Source: Acanthosoma haemorrhoidale (Eukaryota; Arthropoda; Insecta; Hemiptera; Acanthosomatidae). Taken from it: a stretch of DNA of 64,000 nucleotides. The stretch covers positions 115,947,768 to 116,011,767 of the forward strand of contig OV884014.1 in the NCBI GenBank assembly GCA_930367205.1, read 5' to 3'. Numbering within the stretch: position 1 is the stretch's first letter; each line of letters starts with the position of its first letter. Positions 24,320 to 35,845 of the stretch are shown one piece after another. A program made the translations under genes and the position numbers. The notes beneath the pieces are model-generated. The model was given only the letters and a program-made list of their open reading frames with translations, made no database searches and was not told the DNA's origin.

Positions 24320-24775
24320 ATTGAAGTGAGCTATCGAATCCCGTTATCGTCTAGTTCCTGCCCTTCCGGCCTGTATCTCCCTTCTCACAAATCCGCTTCC
24401 TTCGACCGTTCCTTTCTTGTCCACGCCGCAAACCTCTGCAGCTCTATTTCCGTCGATGTTAGTCTCTCCCCGTCAGTCCCGATCTTTGGATCCAGACTTC
24501 ACCAGTTCCGTATCTCGCTCAAATCTAACAAGTCATCATTCATCATTATTATTCTGTTGTTGGATTTTTTATTCATCCCTGCAAACTCCACGCCCTTGTA
24601 ATAGTGACTATGTTTTCTTTTCATCTCTCTACTCATTTATGTTTCAATCTTTTTCTGTTTGTTTTTTTGTAGTAATTTCATATGTACATAGTCTCTTCTT
24701 CTATGTAGTCTAGTTTTTATTGTCAGCTAGAGATTCATAATGGACAAAGTCCCAGAATAAAGTGTTTATTTTTAA
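24320..24775 (+). mobile_element. Probable LINE 3' end (unclassified non-LTR)
   Basis: A short coding tail reads SGLYLPSHKSASFDRSFLVH followed by AANLCSSI, resembling the C-terminal (R/H)T..Y..SF.V.A.RLWNSL motif of CR1-like and other non-LTR reverse transcriptases. It is followed by a pyrimidine-rich UTR and an AATAAA signal at about 24756. The next element, M2, begins directly after it. Confidence 0.45.
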
Positions 24776-24784
24776 TTAAATTTC

Positions 24785-25130
24785 ATAAATGAATTCTTTC
24801 TCTGTTTTCGGCAGATCTTGCGTTTCGTCGAAGTACTTGTGTTGGTTGATTGTTTACTGAACCAGTGGACTCAAATTTATCCACCACACTGCGAATAGTC
24901 CTCTCGGTAGGACGGTTATGGCGACCGCGGAACGTTGCCCGAACAGAACACCCATATTGATAAAACAATTTTATCATTTCCCACGTGTTGTTGAACGCTA
25001 TATCCGTCCATGATGATTTGGCAAAACAGACTGAATAAATGACAGCCAATTCGACAGATGCAGCTTCAACAATATGGCCGCTATCAACTGTCAAAGTTCG
25101 GAAGTCCCTATTGGAAGACGCTTTATTTAT
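24785..25130 (-). mobile_element. M2 mariner/Tc1-like element, 5' part
   Basis: Read on the minus strand: terminal repeat ATAAAGCGTCTTCCAATAGG (25105-25125), the same 5' leader as the 19166 copy, then transposase N-terminal residues KLFYQYGCSVRATFRGRHN and RPTERTIRSVVDKFESTG. It breaks off after about 100 codons. The ATG used by the 19282 copy lies at about 25011. Confidence 0.85.
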
Positions 25131-25965
25131 TCATAGGACGAGTAGATATTAAATTGGTTGACTCTGCTCATTCAATGATTGCATCAATAACCAAACACCT
25201 AGTGCTGTTAACAAAAAAAACCTAGGAGCTACTACCCCCCAGGGAAGTTGCCGCTACAAGCGCACAATCAACGCCATTGTTTCAGGGGATTGGCTGGATG
25301 AATGAATTGTCGAGGGGTTGACAAGAGTGAAGGGACAACCCTCCAGGCTATGACCATTGTATTAGCGCACTCTGTTGTCGACACTAATATACAGGACAAT
25401 CGGCCAATTTGTAATCACCTTTCAGTCCTCGATCCATCTGCTTGTTTAGTTTGTCAACTCTTTGTCGTCTGTCTGGTACTTTTGTTGTTCGCTTTTGCTT
25501 TATTAGCTTCCTCTTGCATAATAGCTGGCTAATGAACTCGTAGCTCCGAGGATAAGTTGCCTCTATAACTTACATCATGAAATTAACTTTTTAGCCTATT
25601 CTCGTATAGTCTCCTTTGACGAAAAAAAAGCGTTGCGTTACCATTTTTGGGCAATGATTAGCCAAAAGATAAAGATGAATTTCAAGAAAAATTCTAGAAA
25701 GACGGGATTTTGCATCAACTACAACAACAAGCTTGTTTTTTTTTTTATTTCCAGGTTCACCTAAATTACTGAAACATAAACATCAAAACTTTTTTTTTCA
25801 AAACCCCTTTTTATTTAACATTTTTACAACATATGAACGATATAATGAACAATATTTACAGAATTTATCCATCTTGCTGCATACTCAGATGCATTTGAAG
25901 GAGGGTAGAATTACAAAAACAACATTTCTTTTTGAAGTTAAAAGTACAGTATCAAAATAGACAGG
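25131..25965. other. Unique DNA, balanced-GC at 25230-25560
   Basis: The 76-codon frame at 25302-25532 ends in a hydrophobic stretch but has no recognisable relative and no upstream context. No element found. Confidence 0.35.
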
Positions 25966-26515
25966 ACTAGGTGATGGGGCTCACCTTCGGATTTCAAAAA
26001 AGGGAAACTTACAAACCAAAAAACTTAAAAACTAGAACCTTAAGACTAAAGCGTTCCTGCCATCGATAAGGTAACGGAGCGGGGGTTATCGTGCCAAACA
26101 CCGGGTTCGTCAGGTATTGCAGCGAATCGAAGAATTTGATATGTCTACGGTGAACGAATTCATCCACCGTAGGCAGCTCAAAGACCTCGTGAAGCTCACT
26201 GTTGCTCCGCTGCTCGAATGAAGTATGTCTGACCACTTTCATCAGTATACCGTTTTGAAATTGTTGGAGTCGCTGAGCTGTCGTATACGTCAGATGACTA
26301 AAAAGCGGTGCACCATACAGCAGAGTAGGCCTGAGTATGCTCTTGTAAATCAATAGCTTAAGACTCAGTGATCGATTGGGGGAAGTCAATAATGCGTAAG
26401 CCGGTAAGACTTCGTGCGAGTATGCTTCAACTTCTTCGCAAAATGGTTACTAAAACGGAGGTGTATGTCCATTTTAATGCCCAGATACACCAGGTTGTTG
26501 GCCGGTGAGTGGCGG
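25966..26515 (-). pseudogene. J2 jockey-like LINE, ORF2 C-terminal end
   Basis: The minus strand reads YLGIKMD near 26490, then after a stop and a frameshift SLKLLIYKSILRPTLLYG and FDSLQYLTNPVFGTITP, the usual C-terminal region of jockey ORF2 after the reverse transcriptase core. The 3' UTR ends near 25966 with the family marker GGTGATGGGGCTCACC. Broken by stops and frameshifts. Confidence 0.82.
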
Positions 26516-26918
26516 GTTTAATTTGTTCACACGCAATACAATTGGAGCTTATTGTACAGTTGCCGAGATAACACATGTTCTGTAAACATAGGTTCCCATA
26601 ACAATCAATTGAAGCCTCGTTATTATCCCTTTAACAAATAGCATGCTGTGTCTACCGCATGCTCTGCCAGAAACACCAAAACTAGCAAAGTTTCAATACT
26701 TCCTTAAAAAATTAACTTTATATAATCAAAATTGCTGGTATTAATAATAAGTCTTATAATAAGTTATGAATAATAAGTGGAATCGAATGTTCTGGAATAT
26801 AAATACCAACGCTTAAGTCACGTGGGGGGGGGCTTAAGGAGACCAAATAGACTAATTTGCTGGTTTCATTTGTTATTTTGGTGTTCATTGAGTTCGCTTC
26901 GTTGAAAAATAATGTATT

Positions 26919-27855
26919 AGGTCGAGTCATAAGTAACTTTTTTTTTAACCGTTTTTTTATCAGACATTTATTTTGCTCTCATTAAATAACAAAATTATAT
27001 TAATTTTGACGAGTGCAGGACGCTTTTCATGGAGTTTCTCTTGCACTCTTTGCAACTGCTGAACGTATCTATCCGCAGTGATCGTTAAATTTAAATTCAA
27101 CAACTCGTGGTGAATTATTCCTTGACAATCTAACCATACACACAAGAAAATCTTTTTGCCATGGATGTTTGCTTTCAGATCTGGTAGGTGTGGTTGATCC
27201 TTATCCACTGTCTTTTGTGGACTATATTGTCACAGGTAACCCATTTTTCAACGCCTGTTACAATCCTGTTTAAAAAAGGCTCAATATTTACCCGTGAGAG
27301 CAGACTTGTGGCGATTGACATGCGATCTTCTTTATTCCGTTCACTGAGATTGTGAGGTACCCACACTCCTAACTTGCTGACTTTCCCTAATTTCTCCAGG
27401 TGGCGGTTAACAGTTGATTGTGATGTATTCAACCTTTCTGCTATACCTCTTGTTGATTGACGTGGATTTTACTCCAATATTGCCTTTAAAGGGTTGTCGT
27501 CGGAAGGACGTCCCGCCCTCGGTTCGTCTTTTAAGGTCGTATCTCCAGAACGGAATTTTATAAACCAATTTCTAACTGCCCGATCAGTTATTAGTCCTTC
27601 ACCACATACACTGCATATTTTATCAGCTGTCTCCCTAGCACTATTGCCTTGTTTAAATTCCCAAAGCATTACATGACGAATATGCACTTTTTGACTCTCC
27701 ATTTCAGAGGTTAAAAAAAAACAGTTGACAAAAGACTAACTGAAGCCTCGCCTATATAGTGAAAACAAAAACTTGTTGTCATGGTATCTCATAGCGGGTA
27801 GATACGAACAATAGATTCTACTTAGCTGCACCGGAAGTTACTTAAGACTCGACCT
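26919..27855 (-). mobile_element. M3 mariner element, internally deleted, inactive
   Basis: Inverted ends GGTCGAGTCATAAGTAACTT (26920-26939) and AAGTTACTTAAGACTCGACC (27835-27854). The transposase begins with an ATG at 27702: MESQKVHIRHVMLWEFKQGN, then ITDRAVRNWFIKFRSGD and the GRPSD linker. A second block carries ERNKEDRMSIATSLLSR and TGVEKW, where the family has TGDEKW, so the first catalytic Asp is replaced by Val. After EKRPALV the frame jumps to a short non-homologous end, because the region with the other catalytic residues is deleted. Confidence 0.9.
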
Positions 27856-28587
27856 GATATTCGGGGACAAGAACGATTTTAAAAGAAATCCTGTAGAAGG
27901 ATCAATTTCCTTACTTTGGAATATTCTTCAAATTACTCAGCATATAAAAATTTAATAATTATACATATAATAACGCCCATTTTATTTTATTTTTCAATAG
28001 ATCTTGTAAAAACAAATTGTACTTAATTTCTGGAAATCGACCGTTTCTCGCTGTCCCTTGGTACCTATTCAAAAGTGTTCAGCTTTAGAATAAATAAGGT
28101 ATCTCTTTTAATGACATCAATCCATGAAAATGGAAAAGCTAATTTTCCAAATAAAAACGATCTGGTGATAATTTCCTCCACTTCTCCTCTCATGATCGTC
28201 CCTATCTTCCTGTGGAGATCCGATAGCTCCTCCTAACATCTCTAATCGACTCCCGGATATCGCACGGTCGCTCCATGTCTGGGCGATTACGGGCATCTGT
28301 GCGGCCCAGATATATTCCCTTGGGCCCTGTCATTCCTTCACCGTCCTCAACGAAAATCCATCCGGCTCCCGCCAATTAAAATCCTCACCGCACCAGATCT
28401 CGCCAATGCTTCGTGTCACAGTCCGGAGCTCAATTCCTGCTAATATTCCACGTTTACATTTCATAATTCAAATTATCGCGGACACGGTTAACACATATGT
28501 CTTCAATCTTTCCGGATGGATGCTTATTAAAATCAATCGATTGGATATTCCAATTAAACGCATATTCTACAAAACATCACCAATCTA
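27856..28587. other. Unique DNA, balanced-GC at 28150-28440
   Basis: No recognised product. It lies between M3 and a J2 fragment. Confidence 0.35.
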
Positions 28588-28811
28588 TGCAGCACCTAAC
28601 CAACCCAGTGTTTAACACTATGACCCCACCACCCCTCCCACATCGATAGCAGCAGACTGTCGGGGAAAATTAGGTTAAGAATTAGTATGTAAGTTAGTTT
28701 TAAGTTTGATCAAAAAGGTGATCCCCATCACCTTTATTAGTCAGTTCAATCCAGTCATGTATAATGTGTATCATTATACTTGTTTATTCATTATATAATT
28801 TTTATAAAATA
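28588..28811 (+). mobile_element. J2 jockey-like LINE, 3' end
   Basis: Plus-strand copy of the J2 tail: CCAACCCAGTGTTTAACACT (the NPVFNT codons), a proline-rich end, and a 3' UTR with GGTGATCCCCATCACC, ending in an AT-rich tail. Confidence 0.78.
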
Positions 28812-29550
28812 ACAAAACCTGTATATATAGTAGCGATGCTACAGTAAATACAAAAATAATTTGTAAATAGATTCGCCTTTGGATCTATAATTGTATATAA
28901 TTATCTGTGAATTTAAAGGGGCTTGGAAGATGGGGGGGGGGGATACAACATATCCAAGTATATGGGTGTCCTCTTTGTTTAATAGCAACAAAACTCTAAT
29001 ATGGGACCAATGAATAGTAATAAATTTAAAAAAAAAAATCAAGGCTGGCACTGTTACCCGCGTTTACAGTCATGTTCATTTCCCCCAATTTATCGCTGAT
29101 TCTGCGAGTCTGAGAGCTCTCTTGGCTGAAGGACATGAACTTCTCTACTTAACGAGAGGTAATTCGGGTCCTGATTGGATATGGTGGCAAAGTGACTTCT
29201 TTGTAGTTGTCGGATGGTTTCACAGATACCGGGTATGTTGCAGCAGTCCTCCGAACAGCTGTATTTATGATACGCCACCTACCCCACGGGGTAAAGAGGT
29301 GCCACGGAGCGATTGACCGTAGCGTAGGGCCCCAGAACAATGCCGGCCCCTGGCGCCGAGCACCGGTGCGTGACCCGTTGTCACTGCGGCGCGATTCGGC
29401 ACGTCACTCACGCAGCGCGCTGAACCCATTCAGCCAATCTGGTGAGTGCTTTTGAAATCCGAGTAGCAGTGACTACCTACTCATCAGGTTATGGGGTCTT
29501 TTGTCACTAGTTAGTCACCGGCTGGTTCAACATCGCAAGAGTTATATATA
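28812..29550. other. Unique DNA with GC-rich island at 29090-29460
   Basis: 29300-29440 is strongly GC-rich with many CpG. It ends in a consensus splice donor, TCTG followed by GTGAGT (29443-29448). An 11-base G run lies at 28932-28942. No protein recognised; possibly a promoter plus first exon. Confidence 0.35.
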
Positions 29551-30421
29551 TAGGGTATCCCAGAATTAACGCAAGGTTTGATTTAAATAGAAAACACAGT
29601 CTTTAGTATGTTTGTTGTTATTTTATTGTTGAATTATAAAGTAAATAGGATAGGGTTATTTATGGAATAACACATGAGGCAAATGGCCTCCACGACTTTA
29701 CTGGCACATACGCACTCTTTTGTTGAAATTTTCCATAACCATTTGGCATAAATGTGGTAGAATTTCGTTGATGCAGCGTTGAATTTCCTCTTTTAAGGCA
29801 CGGGTGGGTGTGGGCCTGTTCACATACACATTTTACTTCAAATAACTCCATAAAAATAAATGTAAAGGTGTTAAATCACACGATCTAGGGGGCCAATTCT
29901 GATCACCGAAACGAGAGAGTACATGACCTAGAAATGTCTCATGCAGTATTTAAATTGCTTCATGGGCTGTATTGTGTCATTGGCCACATCAATATCATCC
30001 AATTTTGGCACAAACAACTGTGTTTACGACGCAGAATTGATGTTCCTGGATTTTCAACAACACTCGCACGCACTGCTTCGATATTGAAATTTGAACGGCT
30101 TGTTTTTGGACGACCAGTGTGTTTAGTGTCTCCAACTGATCCAGTCTCCCTAAATTTTTCAATTAATACCTTCACAGTTGATGAAGTCAAAACACTATTC
30201 CGAACATATTTTGTATGAAATTTTTGAACTGCGGCCGCCAAACATTCATTATTTTTGAGATAACGTTCAACAATAAAGACACCTTGTTCTTGTTCGTGTA
30301 ACGCTCCATTTTTACTAACCCTAAACTGTCAGCTGTCAAATTGTTTTTTTTTAGGGTTGCCAGCACTTTACTGCACAAATGGTGGCAAATTTAAATCTTG
30401 CGTTAATTATGGGACACCCTA
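29551..30421 (-). mobile_element. M1 mariner/Tc1-like element, terminal repeats complete, transposase broken
   Basis: Both inverted ends are present (TAGGGTATCCCAGAATTAAC at 29551 and the complementary GTTAATTATGGGACACCCTA ending at 30421), flanked by TA. On the minus strand: the transposase start near 30310, the helix-turn-helix, GRPKTSRSN near 30100, the same internal deletion as the 34725 copy, then DVANMTQ-type remains. Frameshifts and losses in the C-terminal part include the WFQQDG segment. Total length 871 bp. Confidence 0.92.
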
Positions 30422-30689
30422 TATATGTACATGAACGTACTCGGCAGATCTTGTCATTTTGAAAGGTCACAAAAAATTTAAATATAATTGTCCAGTAACA
30501 TAACTGGTTATTTTTATTTGACATTTAGGAATTTGAAAGTTTCTCACTTGCAGGCAAAGAGCCAGTGTAATATTAATGTACAATTGTTTTAACAGAGTAC
30601 GCCCTGTTATAGTGGCCATTTTGCGAGGATGTTAAAACAAACGCACACAATGTTCTACCGGCTTACACACTTGCTGACTTCCCACAATC

Positions 30690-30905
30690 TGTCTCTGCGC
30701 TGAAGATTTTGATCTGCCGACGGTGGTGGAATTCATTCGCCGTTGACCTAATCAAATTCTTTGATTCGCTGTAATACATCATCAACCCCCGTGTTTAACA
30801 TGATTTCTCCTTCCCAGTTTCCTCATCGGTGGTAGAAGACCGCCGAGGCAGAAACGCTCTGGTTTTAAGATAATTTGTAATGTGAGCCACATCACCTGGT
30901 CCCGT
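30690..30905 (+). mobile_element. J2 jockey-like LINE, ORF2 C-terminal scrap
   Basis: Plus-strand codons read DFDLPTVVEFIRR and QILRFAVIHHQPPCLT with an early stop, matching ELPTVDEFVHRRHIKFFDSL of the 25966 copy. The 3' marker GAGCCACATCACC is near 30885. Confidence 0.7.
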
Positions 30906-31683
30906 TTTCATTTGTATAAACTTTTAACATTAATCAGAATAATTATTAATTGTTTTAGAAACTGCTTAAAATCCATATATGCATTTAAAGGAGCCGCGCA
31001 CAGCTCAAATTATAAAATTGTATAATCGTTTAGATTTTAAAAATAGTAATATAGGGGTTAAGGGGAGGAAAAGGGGGGGGGAGGCACGTATAATCTATTA
31101 GTTTCCGATTGACTGGCTGCTTTCGCGATTTTTCTCCCGCTCTCTAGATTAGGTTAGGTTATCGTTGGACAGTTGACTGTCCCTTGACGTATCCCAACCT
31201 TAACCTTGGGTGCTTTTATATAAGCACATTGCTTATTCTATTTATTTATTTTTTTGTTTTCTAATTTTCTCAGAGTTATCTTCGGATAATAATTACTCTG
31301 TAAGAAAATTTATTATTTTGCATTCTTATTACAGTTTATGTACTTGTATATCAAAAAATAATATTTCTGGAGAAATTCCAGTCGTTTAAAATAACAAGAC
31401 AAATATTAGAAGCCGGTTGAAAAAACAATCTACATCGACAGTTGTAAAAACGCATCAAAATTGTATTATTATGTTGTTGTTTTTTTCTTCGTAGCATTTT
31501 TAAATTCACAGATAATATACAATTACGCTTTCTCAGGAGCGACAGTTCCACCTCAGTAGTACAATGAACCCTGATGGCCGATAAAAATCAACTAAAACAC
31601 ATTATCTGAACCCTCATTTTGCTTTCTACCGCTTAGATAATATTAATTCAGTGGTCACATTTGAAATTTTCTTAATACAAAAT
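30906..31683. other. AT-rich unique DNA, nothing recognised
   Basis: Contains a 9-base G run near 31073-31081. No coding or repeat match. Confidence 0.5.
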
Positions 31684-32112
31684 TAACCTATCCAACCACC
31701 CTAATACCCTAGCACAGTCATTGCACCGCACCACTCATCCCTATAATCCTCCTTGGAGACTAAAACGGCAGTGGCTTCGTGACCTGCTATAATTGCGTGC
31801 CAGTCGGAGTCCTGGCAATGGCCAGTTTCTCCAATCATGCCCTGAGCGTATGTGGCTCTCGCGCTCTTCGTCACTTCACTGGCTCGTATCCGGTGGCGCG
31901 GCTGATGGAGGAGCGTCGGAGACTTCCCAAGACCTCGCTTCCTCTTTCGCTTGCGAGAGAGGTGAGAACCTTGTGGATTTGGGAGGCCTCTGTTTGTAAA
32001 TAGTGTATGTATGAGCGAGTGAATGAAAATTGTAAATATGTATGAAGTATGAATGAGATCATTTATCACAATTACTTATTGCCCAGTAGGGAAGATTGTA
32101 ATTTTATCATAA
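31684..32112 (+). mobile_element. J1 jockey-like LINE, 3' end
   Basis: Plus-strand copy: CCTATCCAACCACCCTAAT (ORF2 codons LSNHPN), then the KRQW..RDLL end at about 31764-31790, then the 3' UTR to the terminus GATTGTAATTTTATCATAA at 32112. 5'-truncated. Confidence 0.82.
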
Positions 32113-32170
32113 ATCTGTTTAATAATAATACAAAATTACTGCAGGATTGTGATATGGTAATTATAAAACA

Positions 32171-32280
32171 GTTTTTTTATTTTCTTTCACAACTTATGAC
32201 CTCTTCTTTAATGTAATAGCTCTTTCGACAGCTCTGAGCTTTCACCTTTAGTTATCTCTACAATAAAATAAAAAGTTAAA
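32171..32280 (-). repeat. Terminal inverted repeat of the Penelope-like remnant (3' side)
   Basis: On the minus strand it contains GAGCTGTCGAAAGAGC and CATTAAAGAAGAGGTCATAA. It matches the plus strand of 33050-33158 with scattered differences. Its sense agrees with the GIY-YIG coding strand, so this is the 3' terminal repeat. Confidence 0.8.
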
Positions 32281-33049
32281 TGATAAAAACTTTTACCTGC
32301 GTATATAGAGAGACTATTAACAGACTAGTCGAATAGTAATTAGATTCTTATAGGTAACAATGGTTACTTATTCTGAAATTGTCCTTCTATTCTACTACAA
32401 TTAAAAATGATTAACATTCAAAAATACAACACGTATGTAGTAAATCATTAAGAGTTGGTCAACAAGTTGTCATAAAAGTATAAAAACCGCAACTGCATAT
32501 AGATCTCATGGCTACTCACCCGATTACTCATTTAGGGTATTTAATTCATGTAAAATAATAATCTTTTTCAACAATGCCTGCTACATCCACGCTCTTCGCT
32601 CTAAGACTGGCTGTGTCCAGGAAGTATCTTAGCATACGTGTTGGCTATTTCTTCATTTTTATTTATATTATCCGACATTAGGGAATATAATTTTATTCCG
32701 ATATTTTCCATGCTACTAATTAATCTTTTATCGTTTGTATGTTGTAGCAATGCAACTTTATGTGGTGCATCATGATGTCCTTCTAGTAGGTGTTGGTAGA
32801 ATGGGCTTGTTTTTTGTTTAGATGTTTGCATCAAATTGATAATTTTCTATTTGTTCTACCAAAATAGGATTTATTGCATTCCCCACACTCTATTGTCTAC
32901 TCGCCCGATCGATTGAATCGGGCCTTTATTGTGGAAAATTAAGTTGCGTAGAGTGAGTTTACTTTTGTAGTGTATATTTTGAAAAAAAAAAAAAAGCATG
33001 CTTTGGTGTAGCCTACATTTTTACAATTTTGTATTGTCTCCGTATGCAC

Positions 33050-33158
33050 TATAAGTTTTTATTTTATAGTAGAAATAACTGAAGATGACAGTTAGAGCTG
33101 TCGAAAGCGCTATTACAATAAAGAAGAGGTTATAAGTTGTAGAAAGATAATAAAACCA
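33050..33158 (+). repeat. Terminal inverted repeat of the Penelope-like remnant (5' side)
   Basis: Contains GAGCTGTCGAAAGCGC and CAATAAAGAAGAGGTTATAA and lies inverted relative to 32171-32280. A small hairpin with hammerhead-like letters sits at 33079-33106; it is discussed in the findings. Confidence 0.8.
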
Positions 33159-33160
33159 TT

Positions 33161-34724
33161 TTATAGGAATTTTATTGTTCACGATGCTAATGCTGAATAT
33201 AAAATATGTTGAGTAGAATATGCTATTTGAGTGTACATGCACAAGTGTGCATACCAGGATTATCGCTTGGTGGCGTAATACTAAACGTGTTCCTCGTTAT
33301 ATTATTTTTAAGTATCTCTTTCTTAAGCGTACTCGCGTTCTAAGTGAAAAATTAACCAATCTTGTTAAGAATATTCTGGCTACGTCGTTGACTATCCATT
33401 GACTAGATACTACAAAGCTCTGAGCCTCTTTGTTACGGTCCATTGACACCCAAGCCATGACTGCTTTGACAAAGGACCCCTGGACCTGATGAGTAGGTAG
33501 TCTCCGCCATTTGTCAAAAGTCAGGTCAGATCAGCTCAATAATGGCTTGGAATAATGTATTGAAATTTTCAAAATACAATTAGTGCTATACTATATTCAA
33601 TAGTTATACCGCATATCGAATATCAATCATTGCTATGGAAACGCTGGAATGTATTAAACAGTTGTTCTGAGGGTTTGTTGTTGTACCGCCAGTTTTCCCT
33701 GTTACGGCTGGATTCTTTTTCCTGAAGCCCATTAAATAATTGTGTAATACTCCCTAATTTTAAAATAGACGTCTATTTTAATTGAACTGTTTCTAAATAT
33801 GGCATCCAAACTCTTAAATATTTGCCTATGCGAAGATATGTCAAGTACTAAGCCGAGCCGCTGGAAGCTGAAGATGAGAGATTGTGGGATATTGAAAAAT
33901 GATTGTAAGGTTTCCTACTGCAGATGGGCTATCGATCAGGGACGAGTAAGTCGGGAAATTGCGGAGGAAATGGAAAAGCATCCCCTCAAAACGGATTTGA
34001 CTTGTTCCCTTCTAATTCGATGCTTTATATTGTATATAAGTCACTTTATTCACCTCGACAATGCTGTTTCCATATAAATAAATTATATAAAAATAAAAAA
34101 AAATATATCCAAGCTCATAGGGATTCCTTAAAAAAATAATGTAGATTTTTCTACATGCTATTTGAATATATACACATACATTTCAATGTAATGATCGAAG
34201 AGGCCATGGACATGTGTCGTGTCGTTTATACTTCCGGAAGATTTGAAGTGATGTATTGAGCAGAGGATGTTAAGAGAAAATAAAACATTGGGAACCATCC
34301 GGCTGTGAAATGCAAAAGTGGTAGCACATTTGTTTTTTTAAATTGAAGGATTTGTTCGAAAATCGTTTGAGGCTAACGAATAAATTCAGTTAGGTTTTCA
34401 TCAAGTTCATTCTATCGTGGAACGTATCAACTTTCTATAGTAACACACCTTCCAACAAAAACTTTAATTCATTTATGCAGTCGTTACTAACAATGTTCTT
34501 ACAGTATAACAATTTGTTGTTAGACCCTATCTTCATTCACGGGTGCTTCCTAGGCTCTTGAAGATCTTGAAGATTAAGATGATATATGCTTCGTATTATT
34601 GACCTTCATTAAAATGAAGACATAAACAGCAGTTTAGATTCACAGGGCGATCGATAATGCTCATCGTGCAAAAGGTAAAACTTTTAGTGAATGTTTTTGC
34701 ATGTTTGGCTGGTCTTTGCTTATA
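33161..34724. other. Unique DNA, no gene assigned
   Basis: The 92-codon frame at 33799-34077 lies in a slightly GC-richer stretch (33830-34010) and is rich in Lys/Glu/Cys, but nothing supports a real gene. No element matches. Confidence 0.4.
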
Positions 34725-35586
34725 AAGGGTGTCCCAGAATTAACGCAAGATTTGAATTTGCCGCCATTTGGGCAGTAAAGTGCTAGCAACCCTAAAAAAA
34801 AAACAATTTGACAGCTGACAGTTTAGGGTTAGTAAAAGTGGAGCGTTACATAATAGAACAACGTCTCTTTATTGTTGAACATTATCTCAAAAATAATGAA
34901 AGTTTGGCGGCCGCAGTTCGAAAATTTCATACAAAATATGGTCGGAATAGTGTTTTGACTTCATCAACTGTGAAGAGATTAATGGAAAAATTTAGGGCGA
35001 CTGGATCAGTTGGAGACACTAAACACACTGGTCGTCCAAAAACAAGCCGTTCAAATGTCAATAGCGAAGCAGTGCGTGAGGTGATAGTGTTGTTGAAAAT
35101 CCAGGAACATCAATTCGGCGTCGTAAACACAGTTCTTTGTGCCGACATTGGATGATATTGATGTGGCCAATATGTGGTTTCAACAAGATGGTGCCACATG
35201 CCATACAGCCCATGAAACAATTCAAATACTGCATGAGACATTTCCAGGTCGTGTACTCTCTCGTTTCGGCGATCAGAATTGGCCCCCTAGATCGTGTGAT
35301 TTAACAACTTTCTGTTTATGGGGTTATTTGAAGTCAAAGGTGTATGTCAACAAGCCCACATCCACCCGTGTATTAAAAGAGGAAATTCAACGCTGCATCA
35401 ATGAAATCCAACCACATTTATACCAAATGGTCATGGAAAATTTCGACATTTGCCCGATGTGTTATTCCATAAATAACTCTTATTTATCATTTATCATATT
35501 TACTTTATAATTCAATAAAAAATAACAACAAAAATACTGAAAACTGTGTTTTATATTTAAAAATCGCGTTATTTCTGGACACCCTT
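34725..35586 (+). mobile_element. M1 mariner/Tc1-like element, best-preserved copy, internally deleted
   Basis: Complete 862-bp unit flanked by TA. Left end AAGGGTGTCCCAGAATTAAC, right end complementary (GCGTTATTTCTGGACACCCT). The transposase start near 34839 uses GTG where sister copies have ATG. The helix-turn-helix and GRPKTSRSN run to about 35075. An internal deletion joins NPGTSIRRR-type codons to FVPTLDDIDVANMWFQQDG (frame change near 35115-35150), so the first catalytic region is missing. WPPRSCDL follows, but the segment with the third catalytic Asp is altered to TTFCLWG. Non-autonomous. Confidence 0.93.
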
Positions 35587-35845
35587 TAGATGAATTCAAG
35601 CTGTCCAAATCTTTCTGCAAGATCACTTATCCCTACAAACATCTTCGGAGATTAAAGCGGAAGTGGATTTTGTAAATATTGAGTCGCTGGGACTTCTGGC
35701 ACTGGTCCGATATCTCCCCTCGCTTTCCTCCAGCTACCTCCTACCAAGCTATTGGCGTGACTGCCGGAGTAACATGGAGAATCATCCCGATCTGCATTGT
35801 ACAAAAGTATAATTATGTACATTATACAATAATGGACTGGTGTTT

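Larger units (their letters stand above)
32165..33160 (-). mobile_element. Penelope-like retroelement remnant with GIY-YIG motif
   Basis: Minus-strand codons around 32895-32810 read IECGECNKSYFGRTNRKLSI, then a stop and CKHLNKK. This is the CxxC plus Y-(F/I)-G-x-T-x-R core of the GIY-YIG endonuclease at the C-terminus of Penelope-like elements. In the adjacent frame, 32834-32601 continues with MMQTSKQKTSPFYQHLLEGH and KILPGHSQS before a stop. The unit is bracketed by inverted repeats (32171-32280, 33050-33158) like the terminal repeats of these elements, which are known to occur in direct or inverted orientation. The reverse transcriptase domain is absent. Confidence 0.68.

Noticed and set aside
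33799..34077. 92-codon frame in a slightly GC-richer stretch
   Set aside because: No relative and no splice or polyadenylation context strong enough to call a gene.
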